This document shows, in pieces, positions 1-9,034 of a stretch of 37,956 bases of DNA (the first letter of the stretch is position 1; every line of letters begins with the position of its first letter). Made by a program: the position numbers and the translations under genes. The stretch is from Chitinophagales bacterium (lineage in GTDB: Bacteria; Bacteroidota; Bacteroidia; Chitinophagales; JADIYW01). The notes under the pieces were generated by a model. The model ran no database searches. It was not told the DNA's origin and saw only the letters and a program-made list of their open reading frames with translations. Where the stretch lies: assembly GCA_023957215.1 (NCBI GenBank), contig JAMLHH010000031.1:1-37956 (forward strand), read 5' to 3'.

Positions 1-2111
1 ACCTAAACGCTGTATCATTTCTATACCCTTACTGATAGGCTCGTGATTTACACCTTCATACGCATCTCCTACATATATACTGTCATATTGTTGCGGATAA
101 ATAATCAGCATATTGTTCAAAGCAAAATGTTTTTCAAGTTTACTCGGCAAAGTATCTAAGGCACTGATATGTGAAGAAGTTCCCCGACGTGCGGATATCA
201 AGATAAATAAATCATTGTCTCGGATTTTTCTGGATAAAATTAAGAAGTCTTCCCAATCATTAAATATGGCGACATTGATATCTGCGGAAAGTCGGGCTTC
301 TTTTACAAAATCCAAAATTGCATTTTCAGTGTTCTTATCACAGAAAAATTGAATGGAGGTAGTCAGTTCTTGCGCCAGTTGACAAACTTTTGACATCCAA
401 AGTTTGAATCCTTTTTCATATTCCGCCAAAGGTGGTACTGCCACTACAATTCTTTTATGTGAAACAAGAGGCTGCTCTAAATGGCTGACAAAAACCATTT
501 TATCACTATTAATCAAAATACTATCTAAATTGTCTCCTATTAGTTTTCCAAAGGTAAATCCACTTCTCTTAGACCATCTTAAAACGATAAAGTCTGCCAT
601 TATCTCGCGTGAAACTCTCGTAATACCGCTCGCCGCATTGTGATCAATGGTTGTAATGACATCTACTTCTGTCTCTGTTGCAGAAGCCTGTTTGACATAC
701 TCTTCATACTTATTTTTAGTCTTGATGATATTTACTTCTGCCTCATCATCGTTAGAAACGACTGTCAAAATTGAAATCGGAGCTTGTCCCTTCTTATCTT
801 TGAGATAAATGGATAATTCTAACAGCTTATCCAAATTTTTCACATCAGCAATAGGTAAAAGAATTCTCTCATTATTATTAAGCGTAGTTTTTACTAAGTC
901 TTCTGTATTGTTTTCATCTTCAACAATAATTTTTTTAGCGGCACTCTCTGTAGCAAATGAAGCTATAATACAAGTAATCAAAATCAATACAATAGTTCCG
1001 TTTAGAATAGATTTATCCAAAATCCCAGCTTGATGTCCGACTAAAATCACTGCCAAAGTAGCGGCGGCATGTGCACCACTCAGTCCGAATATCAGCCCTC
1101 TTTGTGCTTTGGTATATTTAAAAATAGTTGAACGTCCATGCCGCAATCCATTTTCCTGAAATAGCTACTACCGATAAAACCATAATATTATCGCACTCGA
1201 ACCATTGAGCAATACGCTGATATCGACTATCGTTCTACACTGATGAGGAAGAAAGGAATAAAAAGCGAATTTCCTATAAATTCGATTCTATTCATTAAAG
1301 CAGAAGAATGCGGTATCAATTTATTCAATGCCAAACCTGCGGCAAATGCTCCAATAATCTTTTCTACTCCTGCCACCTCTGCTAAAAATGAAGCCAAAAA
1401 GACAACAGATAAGACGAAGATATAATGAGAATGTTTCTCACTTTCCAATTTGCTAAAAAACCATTTTGCAATTTTAGGAATGATAAAAAACATGATAAAC
1501 GAAAAGATTGCCAAAGAAATAACAAGACGAATCCAAAATTCTTGGCTGAGATTCCCTTGATGATTCCCCATGATGACAGCCAAAATAATCAACACGCCGG
1601 TATCAGTCAGTACAGTTCCTCCTACTGTCACCGCCACCGCCTGATTTTTTGAAATTCCCATTCTACTGACAATTGGATAAGCCACCAAAGTGTGAGTCGC
1701 AAACATACTGGCCGTCAAAAAACTTGCATTAAAATCATAGCCCAAAAGGAAATGACAGGCAGGATAACCTATTAAAATCGGTATTAGAAAAGTAAATAGA
1801 CCAAAAATGACACTCTTGTTCCTATTAGCTTTGAAATCGTTCATATCTAACTCCAAGCCGGCTATAAACATAATATACAGTAAACCGATAGTAGAAAAGA
1901 GCTCAATCGCAGAGTTGTTTTCAAGAATACCAAACCCATGAGGTCCTATCGCCACCCCCGATATAATCAGACCGATAATTCCGGGTATATTGAGACGCTT
2001 CAACAAGATGGGAGAAAGTAAAATAATGAAAAGTATCAATGAAAAAATCAGTACAGGACTCTTTAATGGCAGACTGAATTGTAGTAATAGTTGATTAAAA
2101 AAATCTGTCAT
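1..2111 (-). pseudogene. Cation/proton antiporter (Kef/NhaP-like, CPA2) with C-terminal universal-stress domains; frameshifted and cut by the left edge
   Basis: The first 294 codons (2111 down to 1227) encode about ten hydrophobic segments of a monovalent cation:proton antiporter, including GLIISGVAIGPHGFGIL and a conserved motif near GAFAAGLALNKLIP. The frame then stops at TAG 1227-1229. Antiporter-like residues continue in other frames: ISVLLNGSSAII, then MVLSVVAISGKWIAAWTFNY, then KYTKAQRGLIFGLSGAHAAA. From about 1113 to position 1 one frame stays fully open and reads as a last membrane helix followed by soluble sequence resembling universal stress protein domains. Together these make one protein of about 700 residues. 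At least three frame changes fall between about 1120 and 1235. The family normally exchanges K+ or Na+ for H+ at the inner membrane. The gene is either a recent pseudogene or intact in the cell with local sequence errors. The 3' end lies outside the window. Confidence 0.8.
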
Positions 2112-2180
2112 ATTTCTTTTTTTTAGATGACACGACTTACGGCATCATACCTAAAAGGTACCCTAAGTATCGTAAACATA

Positions 2181-2188
2181 CAAAAATA
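2181..2188 (-). promoter_or_regulatory. Bacteroidota -7 box upstream of the antiporter gene
   Basis: On the minus strand this reads TATTTTTG, a perfect match to TAnnTTTG, about 70 nt before the antiporter ATG. No convincing -33 TTTG is visible at the usual distance, so this rests on the -7 box alone. Confidence 0.35.
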
Positions 2189-2335
2189 AGGTTTTTTTAT
2201 TGAGATAAAAATTGCCGAACTCCAGAATGTGTCTTTGTAATGAAACAATAAAGCAAAATCAAGTATTTATGCCCAACTTATTCCACAACAAGAAAATAAC
2301 TTATAAAAAACAATAGTATTACAAAATCAAAAATA

Positions 2336-2950
2336 TCACAAAAACAATTTTCCCGGCCTTCCATTAAAAAGTGTATCAAAATCATGTGCTTGATGCATAG
2401 ATTGAATAACGGCTTCTGAAGGTCGGACAAAAACATTAGGATAATCGACTTCGCCCCATTCGGTACGGATAGGATATGCTAATTTTTCTTCTTTGATTGA
2501 AAATTGTGAATCTACACCCAGTTTATTACCTCTAGGATCAAGTCTAAACCATCCCACGTTGTCAAGATAGACAGCATTTAATCCATGTAAAGCAAAACCG
2601 GAATTTCTATCCTTTGGATTTTTTAGTACTCTTTGATAACAAAAGCCCGCAGGAATACCCAAAGCTCTCAAAAGAGTTGCCAACAAATGAGATTTGGCAA
2701 AACAGATACCTTCGCATTGCTCCAAAACATTTTCCGCATTGATAGTAACAATATCACTTTTTAAGTCAAAAGAGTGCTTGATTTCATCTCTTGCTATTTC
2801 AAAAGCTAATTTTGCTTGTTCGGTCTTATCGGAAGTTTGAGTTCTAATCCAATTTAATTTTTCTTTGACCAAAGGTGTATCAAATACGACGATAGGTGGG
2901 ATTTCGGATAAGTAGTCCTCTATATTTTTAGATTCCGTAATTAGTTGCAT
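2336..2950 (-). CDS. Transglutaminase-like domain protein
   Basis: A 204-residue cytoplasmic protein with no signal peptide. It carries the transglutaminase-like (papain-fold) triad in order: Cys83 in EGICFAKSHLLATLLRALG, His122 in FALHGLNAVYL and Asp138 in WFRLDPRGNK. The block around the cysteine followed by a small-residue helix (LGIPAGFCYQR) is typical of bacterial members that act as cysteine proteases, amidases or unknown peptide-processing enzymes. It stands alone, with 224 bp to the antiporter start and 166 bp to the permease stop. The family is secure; the substrate is not known. Confidence 0.85.
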   Translation of the reverse strand: MQLITESKNIEDYLSEIPPIVVFDTPLVKEKLNWIRTQTSDKTEQAKLAFEIARDEIKHSFDLKSDIVTINAENVLEQCEGICFAKSHLLATLLRALGIPAGFCYQRVLKNPKDRNSGFALHGLNAVYLDNVGWFRLDPRGNKLGVDSQFSIKEEKLAYPIRTEWGEVDYPNVFVRPSEAVIQSMHQAHDFDTLFNGRPGKLFL

Positions 2951-3116
2951 AAATTATTTGGTTTTACTAATAAAAACTATAAAAACAGTTAGATTGTTTA
3001 GCGAAGCCTATCTCTCTATCTATGAAGAAAATAATCTGTTTTTAGAGCTTATTTATAAATTTTCCGATGGAAAATTTGACAAGCATACTTTGGCGACCAT
3101 TTCTTGACCTCGGTAG

Positions 3117-4346
3117 TTATTCAAATCTCAATGCTTCTATTGGATCTTGGTGGGAAGCTTTAATAGCAGGATAGATACCGGCTAAAAGTCCTACTATCAG
3201 ACATAAAGCAATACCGAAGGTCATCCAAGACCAAGGAATAATAAATGCGCCTCCCATCATCAAAGAAACTGCATTTCCGGCGGCTACTCCTAACAATACT
3301 CCTAAAAAACCACCTATTACACAAATTAAAATAGCTTCATATAAAAACTGTGACAGGATATCATTATTTCTTGCACCGATGGCTTTCAATGTACCGATTT
3401 CTCTTGTTCGCTCAGTGACCGATACCAGCATAATATTCACCAATCCGGTAGCTGCGCCCAAAAGTGTAATAATGCCAATTACAAATCCGCCAATAGTAGC
3501 ATAAGATAAGTTTTCGACCAGTACTTCTGAAATACTGTCACTTTTCATAATGTCAAAATTATTTTCATCTTTTGCCCTCAATTTCCTGACGATTCTCATA
3601 TCACCAATGGCCTCATCTATCGCCCAAGACATCTTAGATTGATCCACAACTTTGACGCCTATTATATAGGTACTGCTTTTTGTCGTGTAAAACTGACGGC
3701 AGTTACCCATCGGGATGAGTGCAAAATTGTCAGAAGTAATCATACTGGAGCCCTTTGCTTCCAAAACTCCTATCACCAAATACCTTTTACCATCTATGAT
3801 GATATATTTTCCAATCGTATTGTCAACATTTTCAAAGAGTTTTATCGCCACATCATATCCGATGATACAGACATCGGCACCCGAGTTCATCTCATGGGTT
3901 GAAAAATTTCTGCCTCTGTAAAAATTATAACTTTCCACTTCGGGATAATCTTCATCTACACCAAAAATAGACACATTGGGATTGGTTTCGTTATGTTGAT
4001 ATTTCAACTTTGCAGTAGCAGTAGCTACCGTTTGAATATTGACAGGATTTTTATCACCATAGAGTTTCTTGAATTTAACGGCTTCCATATAAGAAATCGG
4101 TTCAAATACTTTAGGAGAGTTTCTGGATCTGCCTATTTGAATAGTCATACTCATATTCCTAATCTTAAAGGTATTGGCCCCCATACTGCTAAAGTCTTTA
4201 TTGATATAAGATTTGAGACCATCAATTGCCGTCAACACTCCTACCAATGACATGATACCGAAACCTATAATACTACAAGTAATAATAGCTCGTGCCTTAT
4301 TTTGTCTAATAGAAGAAAAAGCAAGATGTATGGCTTCTAAGTTCAT
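3117..4346 (-). CDS. ABC transporter permease, MacB/FtsX family
   Basis: A 409-residue inner-membrane protein with the MacB layout: an N-terminal transmembrane helix (about residues 19-42), a large periplasmic domain (about 43-280), then three helices forming the FtsX domain (about 283-305, 335-360 and 370-392). The motif TERTREIGTLKAIGARNNDI in the cytoplasmic loop is diagnostic of the family. Such permeases work with a separate ATPase and often a membrane-fusion protein to move lipoproteins, peptides or drugs by mechanotransmission. Neither an ATPase nor a fusion protein gene lies next to it here, so its partner must be elsewhere. The substrate cannot be inferred. The ATG at 4346 is the only sensible start before the first helix. 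Confidence 0.9.
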   Translation of the reverse strand: MNLEAIHLAFSSIRQNKARAIITCSIIGFGIMSLVGVLTAIDGLKSYINKDFSSMGANTFKIRNMSMTIQIGRSRNSPKVFEPISYMEAVKFKKLYGDKNPVNIQTVATATAKLKYQHNETNPNVSIFGVDEDYPEVESYNFYRGRNFSTHEMNSGADVCIIGYDVAIKLFENVDNTIGKYIIIDGKRYLVIGVLEAKGSSMITSDNFALIPMGNCRQFYTTKSSTYIIGVKVVDQSKMSWAIDEAIGDMRIVRKLRAKDENNFDIMKSDSISEVLVENLSYATIGGFVIGIITLLGAATGLVNIMLVSVTERTREIGTLKAIGARNNDILSQFLYEAILICVIGGFLGVLLGVAAGNAVSLMMGGAFIIPWSWMTFGIALCLIVGLLAGIYPAIKASHQDPIEALRFE

Positions 4347-4421
4347 TTCAATTATTAGGCAAAGTACAAAAAAGGGATTGAACTACTCCAATCCCCCTTT
4401 TAAAATTATAGCTTTTTAGAA

Positions 4422-5876
4422 TTATGAGAACTGTAAAAATTGATCTTCTAACTTTCTAAATTTCAGATTGAGTGCATCCAAAATAAAGTTTTGCTTCAAT
4501 TTCCAAGGATATTCAGCACCTTGACTCGGCAATATACCTGCCTGAATAGCCCTTTGTACGTATCCTGCGTGAAAATTGAGTGCCGGTTCTTTTTCTATCG
4601 GTTTATCAGATTTGACAACAAATACTTTCTTTCTTTTCTTTTCGGTAACATTAATCAGTTTACAAAAATATTCTGACACCATATCAGCTTTCAAAGTCCA
4701 AGAGGAGTTTGTATAACCTAAAACAAAAAGGAAGTTAGGTACATCTTTTATCATCATTCCTTTATAGACTATACCTTCTGCCGCTCTAAATTCTTTGCCA
4801 TCCATATAGGTTTTAATACCTCCTAACATTTGTAATTCCAAACCGGTAGCAGTAACGATGACATCGGCTTTTAATTTTTTACCGGATTCTAAAATGATAC
4901 CATCCTCTACAAACTTTTCAATATGATCGGTCACAACACTCGCTTTACCACTTCTGATGGATTTGAACAAATCACCATTCGGCACCGCACAAAGCCTTTC
5001 ATCCCAAGGATTATATCTTGGCGTAAAATGTGTATCTATATCATAACCTTTCGGCAATTGACTTTTCACATGTTGCCTGAAATACCACTTCATCAATTCG
5101 GGTTGACTCTGGCATAAGTTATAACTGACGACCTGTAAACCTATCTGTGCAGCACGATTCAGGTTGTATTGTACAGTTATAGGTAGATTTTTCAACAAAT
5201 TTTGTGGGAGCATACTCCGGTTAGGAATACTTGCCACATAAGTAGGTGATCGCTGCAACATCGTCACATGTTCAGCCTTATCCGTCATAGATGGAACGAT
5301 AGTCATAGCAGTAGCACCACTTCCGATAACCACAATCTTTTTTCCTGAATAATCATAATCTTTGGGCCAAAATTGTGGATGTACGATTTCTCCCTTAAAA
5401 TCCTTTTCACCCTTAAACTCCGGCCGATGTCCCTTGTCATAATTATAATATCCCAAACAGGAAATTACATATTTAGAAGTATATTTCACCGTTCTACCAC
5501 TTGCATTATCTTCACAACTTAAAGTCCAAGTATTTGTATGACTATCCCAATCTGCCCTTTTGATTTTTGTATTGAAATGAATATTTTCTTCTATTCCGTT
5601 TTCGCTGGCAGTTTCCTTGATATAATTCAAAATCAAACTTCCATCGGCAATGGCCTGATCATAAGTCCAAGGTTTAAAACTATATCCCAAAGTAAACATA
5701 TCTGAATCTGAACGAACACCGGGATACTTGAATAAATCCCAAGTTCCACCCATATCAGCTCTATTTTCAAGTATTACATAAGATTTTCCTTTACACTCTT
5801 TTTGCAAATGATATGCAGTGCCGATACCGGACAGTCCGGCACCCATGATAATCACGTCAAAATTGTTCTTTTCCAT
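4422..5876 (-). CDS. Flavin-containing monooxygenase, Baeyer-Villiger type
   Basis: A 484-residue FAD- and NADPH-dependent oxygenase. The FAD Rossmann motif GAGLSG is at residues 12-17, followed by GGTWDLFKYPGVRSD, which is usual in this family. The Baeyer-Villiger fingerprint FxGxxxHxxxW is present as F160, G162, H166 and W170 in FKGEIVHPQFWP, and the NADPH-binding motif GSGATA is at 185-190. Enzymes of this class insert oxygen next to a carbonyl or oxidise soft heteroatoms. The length is normal and no motif is missing. The gene is monocistronic and a very close promoter predicts little or no leader. The family is secure; the substrate is unknown. Confidence 0.92.
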   Translation of the reverse strand: MEKNNFDVIIMGAGLSGIGTAYHLQKECKGKSYVILENRADMGGTWDLFKYPGVRSDSDMFTLGYSFKPWTYDQAIADGSLILNYIKETASENGIEENIHFNTKIKRADWDSHTNTWTLSCEDNASGRTVKYTSKYVISCLGYYNYDKGHRPEFKGEKDFKGEIVHPQFWPKDYDYSGKKIVVIGSGATAMTIVPSMTDKAEHVTMLQRSPTYVASIPNRSMLPQNLLKNLPITVQYNLNRAAQIGLQVVSYNLCQSQPELMKWYFRQHVKSQLPKGYDIDTHFTPRYNPWDERLCAVPNGDLFKSIRSGKASVVTDHIEKFVEDGIILESGKKLKADVIVTATGLELQMLGGIKTYMDGKEFRAAEGIVYKGMMIKDVPNFLFVLGYTNSSWTLKADMVSEYFCKLINVTEKKRKKVFVVKSDKPIEKEPALNFHAGYVQRAIQAGILPSQGAEYPWKLKQNFILDALNLKFRKLEDQFLQFS

Positions 5877-5880
5877 AATT

Positions 5881-5909
5881 CAAATTTATATATGAAGTAA
5901 ATAATTCAA
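5881..5909 (-). promoter_or_regulatory. Bacteroidota-type promoter of the flavin monooxygenase gene, leaderless geometry
   Basis: On the minus strand TTG (5909-5907), an 18-nt spacer and TAAATTTG (5888-5881) match the phylum's -33/-7 promoter. Only four bases (AATT) separate the -7 box from the ATG at 5876, so transcription should start at or within a base or two of the start codon. Confidence 0.6.
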
Positions 5910-6170
5910 TGTTTGCATTGTAATTTACGAACAAGTATCGGATTTTGTATATTTTTCAATATTAAATTTGCTATTTTTAAAAGGAGTCTTAATAAAAGGA
6001 TAGTGGCATCTCAACAAAAAATCATTGAGAATATTTCTTCAAGCTATGTTTTTCAAGTGTAATGATTGTAGATATATCGGCATTTAAGATATTTTATCTC
6101 TTTAAAAAATGATTAAATGTCCAAAGAGAAAAGATAATTTTCATTAAGGATATTATCAATTGTTTATCGG

Positions 6171-6186
6171 TGTGACAAAAATCACA
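6171..6186. promoter_or_regulatory. CRP/FNR-family palindrome (distal)
   Basis: TGTGA-N6-TCACA, a perfect inverted repeat with the spacing of CRP/FNR superfamily operators (CRP, DNR/NnrR, HcpR type). It lies about 410 bp upstream of the porin ATG and 295 bp upstream of the monooxygenase ATG, too far from either start for a classical class II position. Confidence 0.6.
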
Positions 6187-6386
6187 TCAGGAGTTTTTGA
6201 ATCAATGTTAAATAAACAATATCTGGATAGCACCACTGTCCCGCTCTTACTAATAATCTTTTCTGCGATAAAGTAATATTAAAGATATATGTAACTGTGT
6301 GATAATTATATATTAGAAAAATTATATTCTATAAGTATGTTCATCCAGGGTACAGATAGCAGATGATATTTTCATTAAAGTCAGGC

Positions 6387-6406
6387 GTTGTCAAAAGTTG
6401 TCAAAA
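6387..6406 (+). repeat. Tandem direct repeat of GTTGTCAAAA
   Basis: Two exact, abutting copies of the 10-mer GTTGTCAAAA. The 10-bp period would place both copies on the same face of the helix, as in tandem response-regulator sites. The repeat sits about 110 bp upstream of the proximal CRP/FNR-type site of the nir operon. Function unproven. Confidence 0.5.
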
Positions 6407-6508
6407 CACACTTCCCTTCCACTTTATTCTCAAATCAAACTTCATGTAAAAAAAATGTAAATTTTAGTATTAAGCAATTATAAAATTTTATTTAAGCACT
6501 CAAGATGT

Positions 6509-6524
6509 CGTGATGGTAATCACA
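6509..6524. promoter_or_regulatory. CRP/FNR-family operator at -41.5 of the nir operon
   Basis: CGTGA-N6-TCACA, one mismatch from TGTGA-N6-TCACA. Its centre is 6516.5. A class II activator at -41.5 would put the transcription start near 6558, and a half-matching -7 element (TTTG at 6550-6553) lies just upstream of that. This supports activation of the nir operon by a CRP/FNR-superfamily regulator, plausibly one sensing nitric oxide or low oxygen, and argues against the GTG at 6553 as start codon. Confidence 0.65.
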
Positions 6525-6582
6525 AAAGCTCCTCGTATCTTGTGCGTGCTTTGTGATAGAATTAAGCATTAAACATACTGTT

Positions 6583-7947
6583 ATGTCACTAAGAAAACAA
6601 CTCAAGAAAAGCTTTATTCTGCCATTATTGACAGTTTTAGCTGTGCCTTCTGTCTATGGACAGGAGACAGACACTCCCAATGAAAACACTTTTAGCATCT
6701 CAACTCAAATACGTCCGAGATTAGAGATTAAAGATGGTGCCTATCAACCTTTATACAAAGGTGAAGATCCGGCGGCACTTATCAGCGATCGAATCAGATT
6801 AAACCTCGACTATTCTTACAAAGGCATTTTGTCTCTGAGAATTGCTCCCCAGCAAGTCGGTATATGGGGACAAGCTAATATGGTACAGGGTGCTGAAAAT
6901 AGCGGAAATCGAATTGCATTATTTGAAACTTGGGCCAAGCTCAAATTAGCAAGCAACTGGGATATGAAACTCGGTCGTCAAGTTATTTCTTTAGACGATG
7001 AAAGAATCTTTGGAGAGTTAGATTGGGCACAAGGAGGAAGAGTGCACGACGCAGTTTCTTTTCACTTCAGTAAAAATAAATATGAATTGAAAGGTTTTTT
7101 TGCATTCAATCAAAATTACAAATCCAATTATGGAAACAATTTGAGCAATCCATCCGGCAATCTTTATAATACCACTGACGCATTCCCCTATAAATGGATG
7201 CAGACAGCTTGGGCAAGTTTTCCGGTCGGAAAGACATCAAAAATCAACCTATTGTTTGCTAACATAGGGGCGCAAAATGTCGCCCCTCTCATCAACCTGA
7301 ATGATCAACCGAATAAAACAAGATTTTCACAAACTTACGGTGTCAATTATTTCAACAATGGAGATAAATGGTCAGGTAACGTTTCAGCATATTACCAAGG
7401 TGGAAAGTCTATTACAAATATTAAAAACCAAGCCTATTTAGTTGCAGCCGCTGTCAATTATAAAATAAATGAAAGCTGGAGTGTAGGTTTGGGTAGTGAT
7501 TTGGTCAGTGGTAACGATTTAGGAGCTTCAAATGATAAAAACAATGCTTTTAATCCACTATTTCACACCGGACATAAATTCTATGGCTCTATGGATTATT
7601 TCTATTCAGGAAATGGACATAGTAATGTAGGGCTTTCAGATTCTTATTTAAAAATAAACTACAAGGGGAAACAAAATTACAATATCAATTTAGCCGTACA
7701 TCAATTTGCAACATCTAATCAAGTTACAGATTTTACAGGTAATTATAAAAAGAATTTGGGACAAGAAGCTGATTTGTCATTTTCATACAAGCTGAATAAA
7801 TTTTCTACAGTGATGGGTGGTTATTCATTTTATATCAATACACCGACCCTCAGTTACCTAAAAAATGTACCCAATAGCCAAAAATACCAACAATGGGGTT
7901 GGGTTTCTATAAATATTACACCAACATTATTTCATACTAAATTTTAA
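6583..7947 (+). CDS. Outer-membrane porin of the alginate-export family, first gene of the nir operon
   Basis: A 454-residue exported beta-barrel. I start it at ATG 6583 rather than the in-frame GTG 6553 because the operator geometry puts the transcript start near 6558 and because this start gives a clean signal peptide (positive [10 protein letters not shown], hydrophobic core, cleavage near VYGQ). The mature protein has alternating amphipathic strands and ends in an aromatic-rich strand. The blocks [14 protein letters not shown] and [20 protein letters not shown] resemble the alginate-export Pfam family. Five bases separate its stop from nirK. Despite the family name, an alginate role is unlikely here; passage of nitrite, nitrate or copper across the outer membrane is my inference from context. 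Confidence 0.8.
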   Translation: MSLRKQLKKSFILPLLTVLAVPSVYGQETDTPNENTFSISTQIRPRLEIKDGAYQPLYKGEDPAALISDRIRLNLDYSYKGILSLRIAPQQVGIWGQANMVQGAENSGNRIALFETWAKLKLASNWDMKLGRQVISLDDERIFGELDWAQGGRVHDAVSFHFSKNKYELKGFFAFNQNYKSNYGNNLSNPSGNLYNTTDAFPYKWMQTAWASFPVGKTSKINLLFANIGAQNVAPLINLNDQPNKTRFSQTYGVNYFNNGDKWSGNVSAYYQGGKSITNIKNQAYLVAAAVNYKINESWSVGLGSDLVSGNDLGASNDKNNAFNPLFHTGHKFYGSMDYFYSGNGHSNVGLSDSYLKINYKGKQNYNINLAVHQFATSNQVTDFTGNYKKNLGQEADLSFSYKLNKFSTVMGGYSFYINTPTLSYLKNVPNSQKYQQWGWVSINITPTLFHTKF

Positions 7948-7952
7948 AAACC

Positions 7953-9017
7953 ATGAAAAAACATTTGATTATTTTAGCTGGTGCAGCAATGCTTTTCGGG
8001 ATGACAAGCTGTAAACAAGTAAGTAAATCGGGCGCAAAATCAAGCTCAAACAATGGCACTTATTCTCAATCCATGCCATCCGTAGATATGGTAGCAGAAG
8101 GAGAACCACAAGAAGCAGAAGTTACGGCTGCTCCAAATGTACCTGCACCCGTAGGAGACAGAGGTCCTAAAAAATGGATTGTAAATCTTGAAACTACTGA
8201 GACTCAAGCAGAAATCGCTGACGGTAAAATGTACACTTTTTGGACTTTTAACCATACCGTACCAGGTAGCTTTATCAGAGTGAGAGTAGGTGATGAAGTA
8301 ACACTTAACCTCAAAAACGCTGAAAACAGTGTATTACCTCACAATATCGACCTACATGCAGTAACTGGTCCCGGTGGTGGTGCGGCAGTGACTACTTCAG
8401 CTCCGGGTCAAACGACATCTTTTACATTTAAAGCTTTAAATCCGGGCTTATACGTTTATCACTGTGCTGCTCCTCCTGTTCCAATGCACATTGGTAATGG
8501 TATGTATGGTTTGATTTTGGTAGAGCCGGAAGGTGGATTACCGAAAGTAGATAGAGAATACTATGTCATGCAAGGTGACTTCTACACCAAAGTGTCTGCT
8601 ACAAATCCTAATTTATTGGAGTTTGACAATGACAAAGCTGTTGCAGAACAACCTGATTATGTACTATTCAACGGTAAAAAAGGCTCATTATTGGGTAACA
8701 ATATGATAGAAGCAAATGTCGGAGAAACTGTACGTATTTTCGTAGGAAACGGCGGTCCTAACTTGACATCTTCTTTCCACGTAATAGGTGAAATCTTTGA
8801 CAATGTATATTTGGAAGGTGGCTCTACCATCTCTCACAATATCCAAACGACTATGATTCCTGCCGGTGGTGCCGCTATCGTAGAGTTCAAATGTGAAGTG
8901 CCGGGAGAGTTCGTATTGGTAGATCACTCATTATCAAGAGCTTTCAACAAAGGAGCAATTGGTAAATTAGTAGTTCGTGGCGACAAAAACCACACTGTAT
9001 TTCAAGAGAACAAGTAA
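7953..9017 (+). CDS. nirK: Copper-containing nitrite reductase NirK (lipoprotein)
   Basis: A 354-residue two-cupredoxin-domain enzyme that reduces nitrite to nitric oxide. All copper ligands are visible: type 1 His130, Cys171, His179 and Met184; type 2 His135, His170 and His325. The catalytic acid/base pair is Asp133 (in PHNIDLHAV) and His276 (in [11 protein letters not shown]). The N-terminus is a lipoprotein signal with Cys20 (FGMTSC) followed by a Ser/Ala/Pro-rich linker to about residue 70, so the enzyme should be tethered to a membrane rather than free in the periplasm. It lies 5 bp after the porin gene and 17 bp before the NirV-like gene, with the SCO gene last. No denitrification genes for nitrate, nitric oxide or nitrous oxide are present in the window. 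Confidence 0.97.
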   Translation: MKKHLIILAGAAMLFGMTSCKQVSKSGAKSSSNNGTYSQSMPSVDMVAEGEPQEAEVTAAPNVPAPVGDRGPKKWIVNLETTETQAEIADGKMYTFWTFNHTVPGSFIRVRVGDEVTLNLKNAENSVLPHNIDLHAVTGPGGGAAVTTSAPGQTTSFTFKALNPGLYVYHCAAPPVPMHIGNGMYGLILVEPEGGLPKVDREYYVMQGDFYTKVSATNPNLLEFDNDKAVAEQPDYVLFNGKKGSLLGNNMIEANVGETVRIFVGNGGPNLTSSFHVIGEIFDNVYLEGGSTISHNIQTTMIPAGGAAIVEFKCEVPGEFVLVDHSLSRAFNKGAIGKLVVRGDKNHTVFQENK

Positions 9018-9034
9018 TTATTAAACGATAGACC

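Larger units (their letters stand above)
5910..6508. other. Gene-free regulatory stretch upstream of the nir operon
   Basis: About 600 bp with no credible coding region on either strand; the longest ATG-started frames are under 20 codons. It contains a perfect CRP/FNR-type palindrome (6171-6186) and a tandem 10-bp repeat (6387-6406), listed separately. The rest is very AT-rich and shows no terminator. A small RNA or long-range regulatory DNA is possible but not shown. Confidence 0.6.

Noticed and set aside
113..1033. Three plus-strand open frames of 74-79 codons in the first kilobase
   Set aside because: They lie antisense to a continuous minus-strand frame that reads as the antiporter's C-terminal region, and their own sequence is low-complexity Ser/Lys/Leu with no domain.
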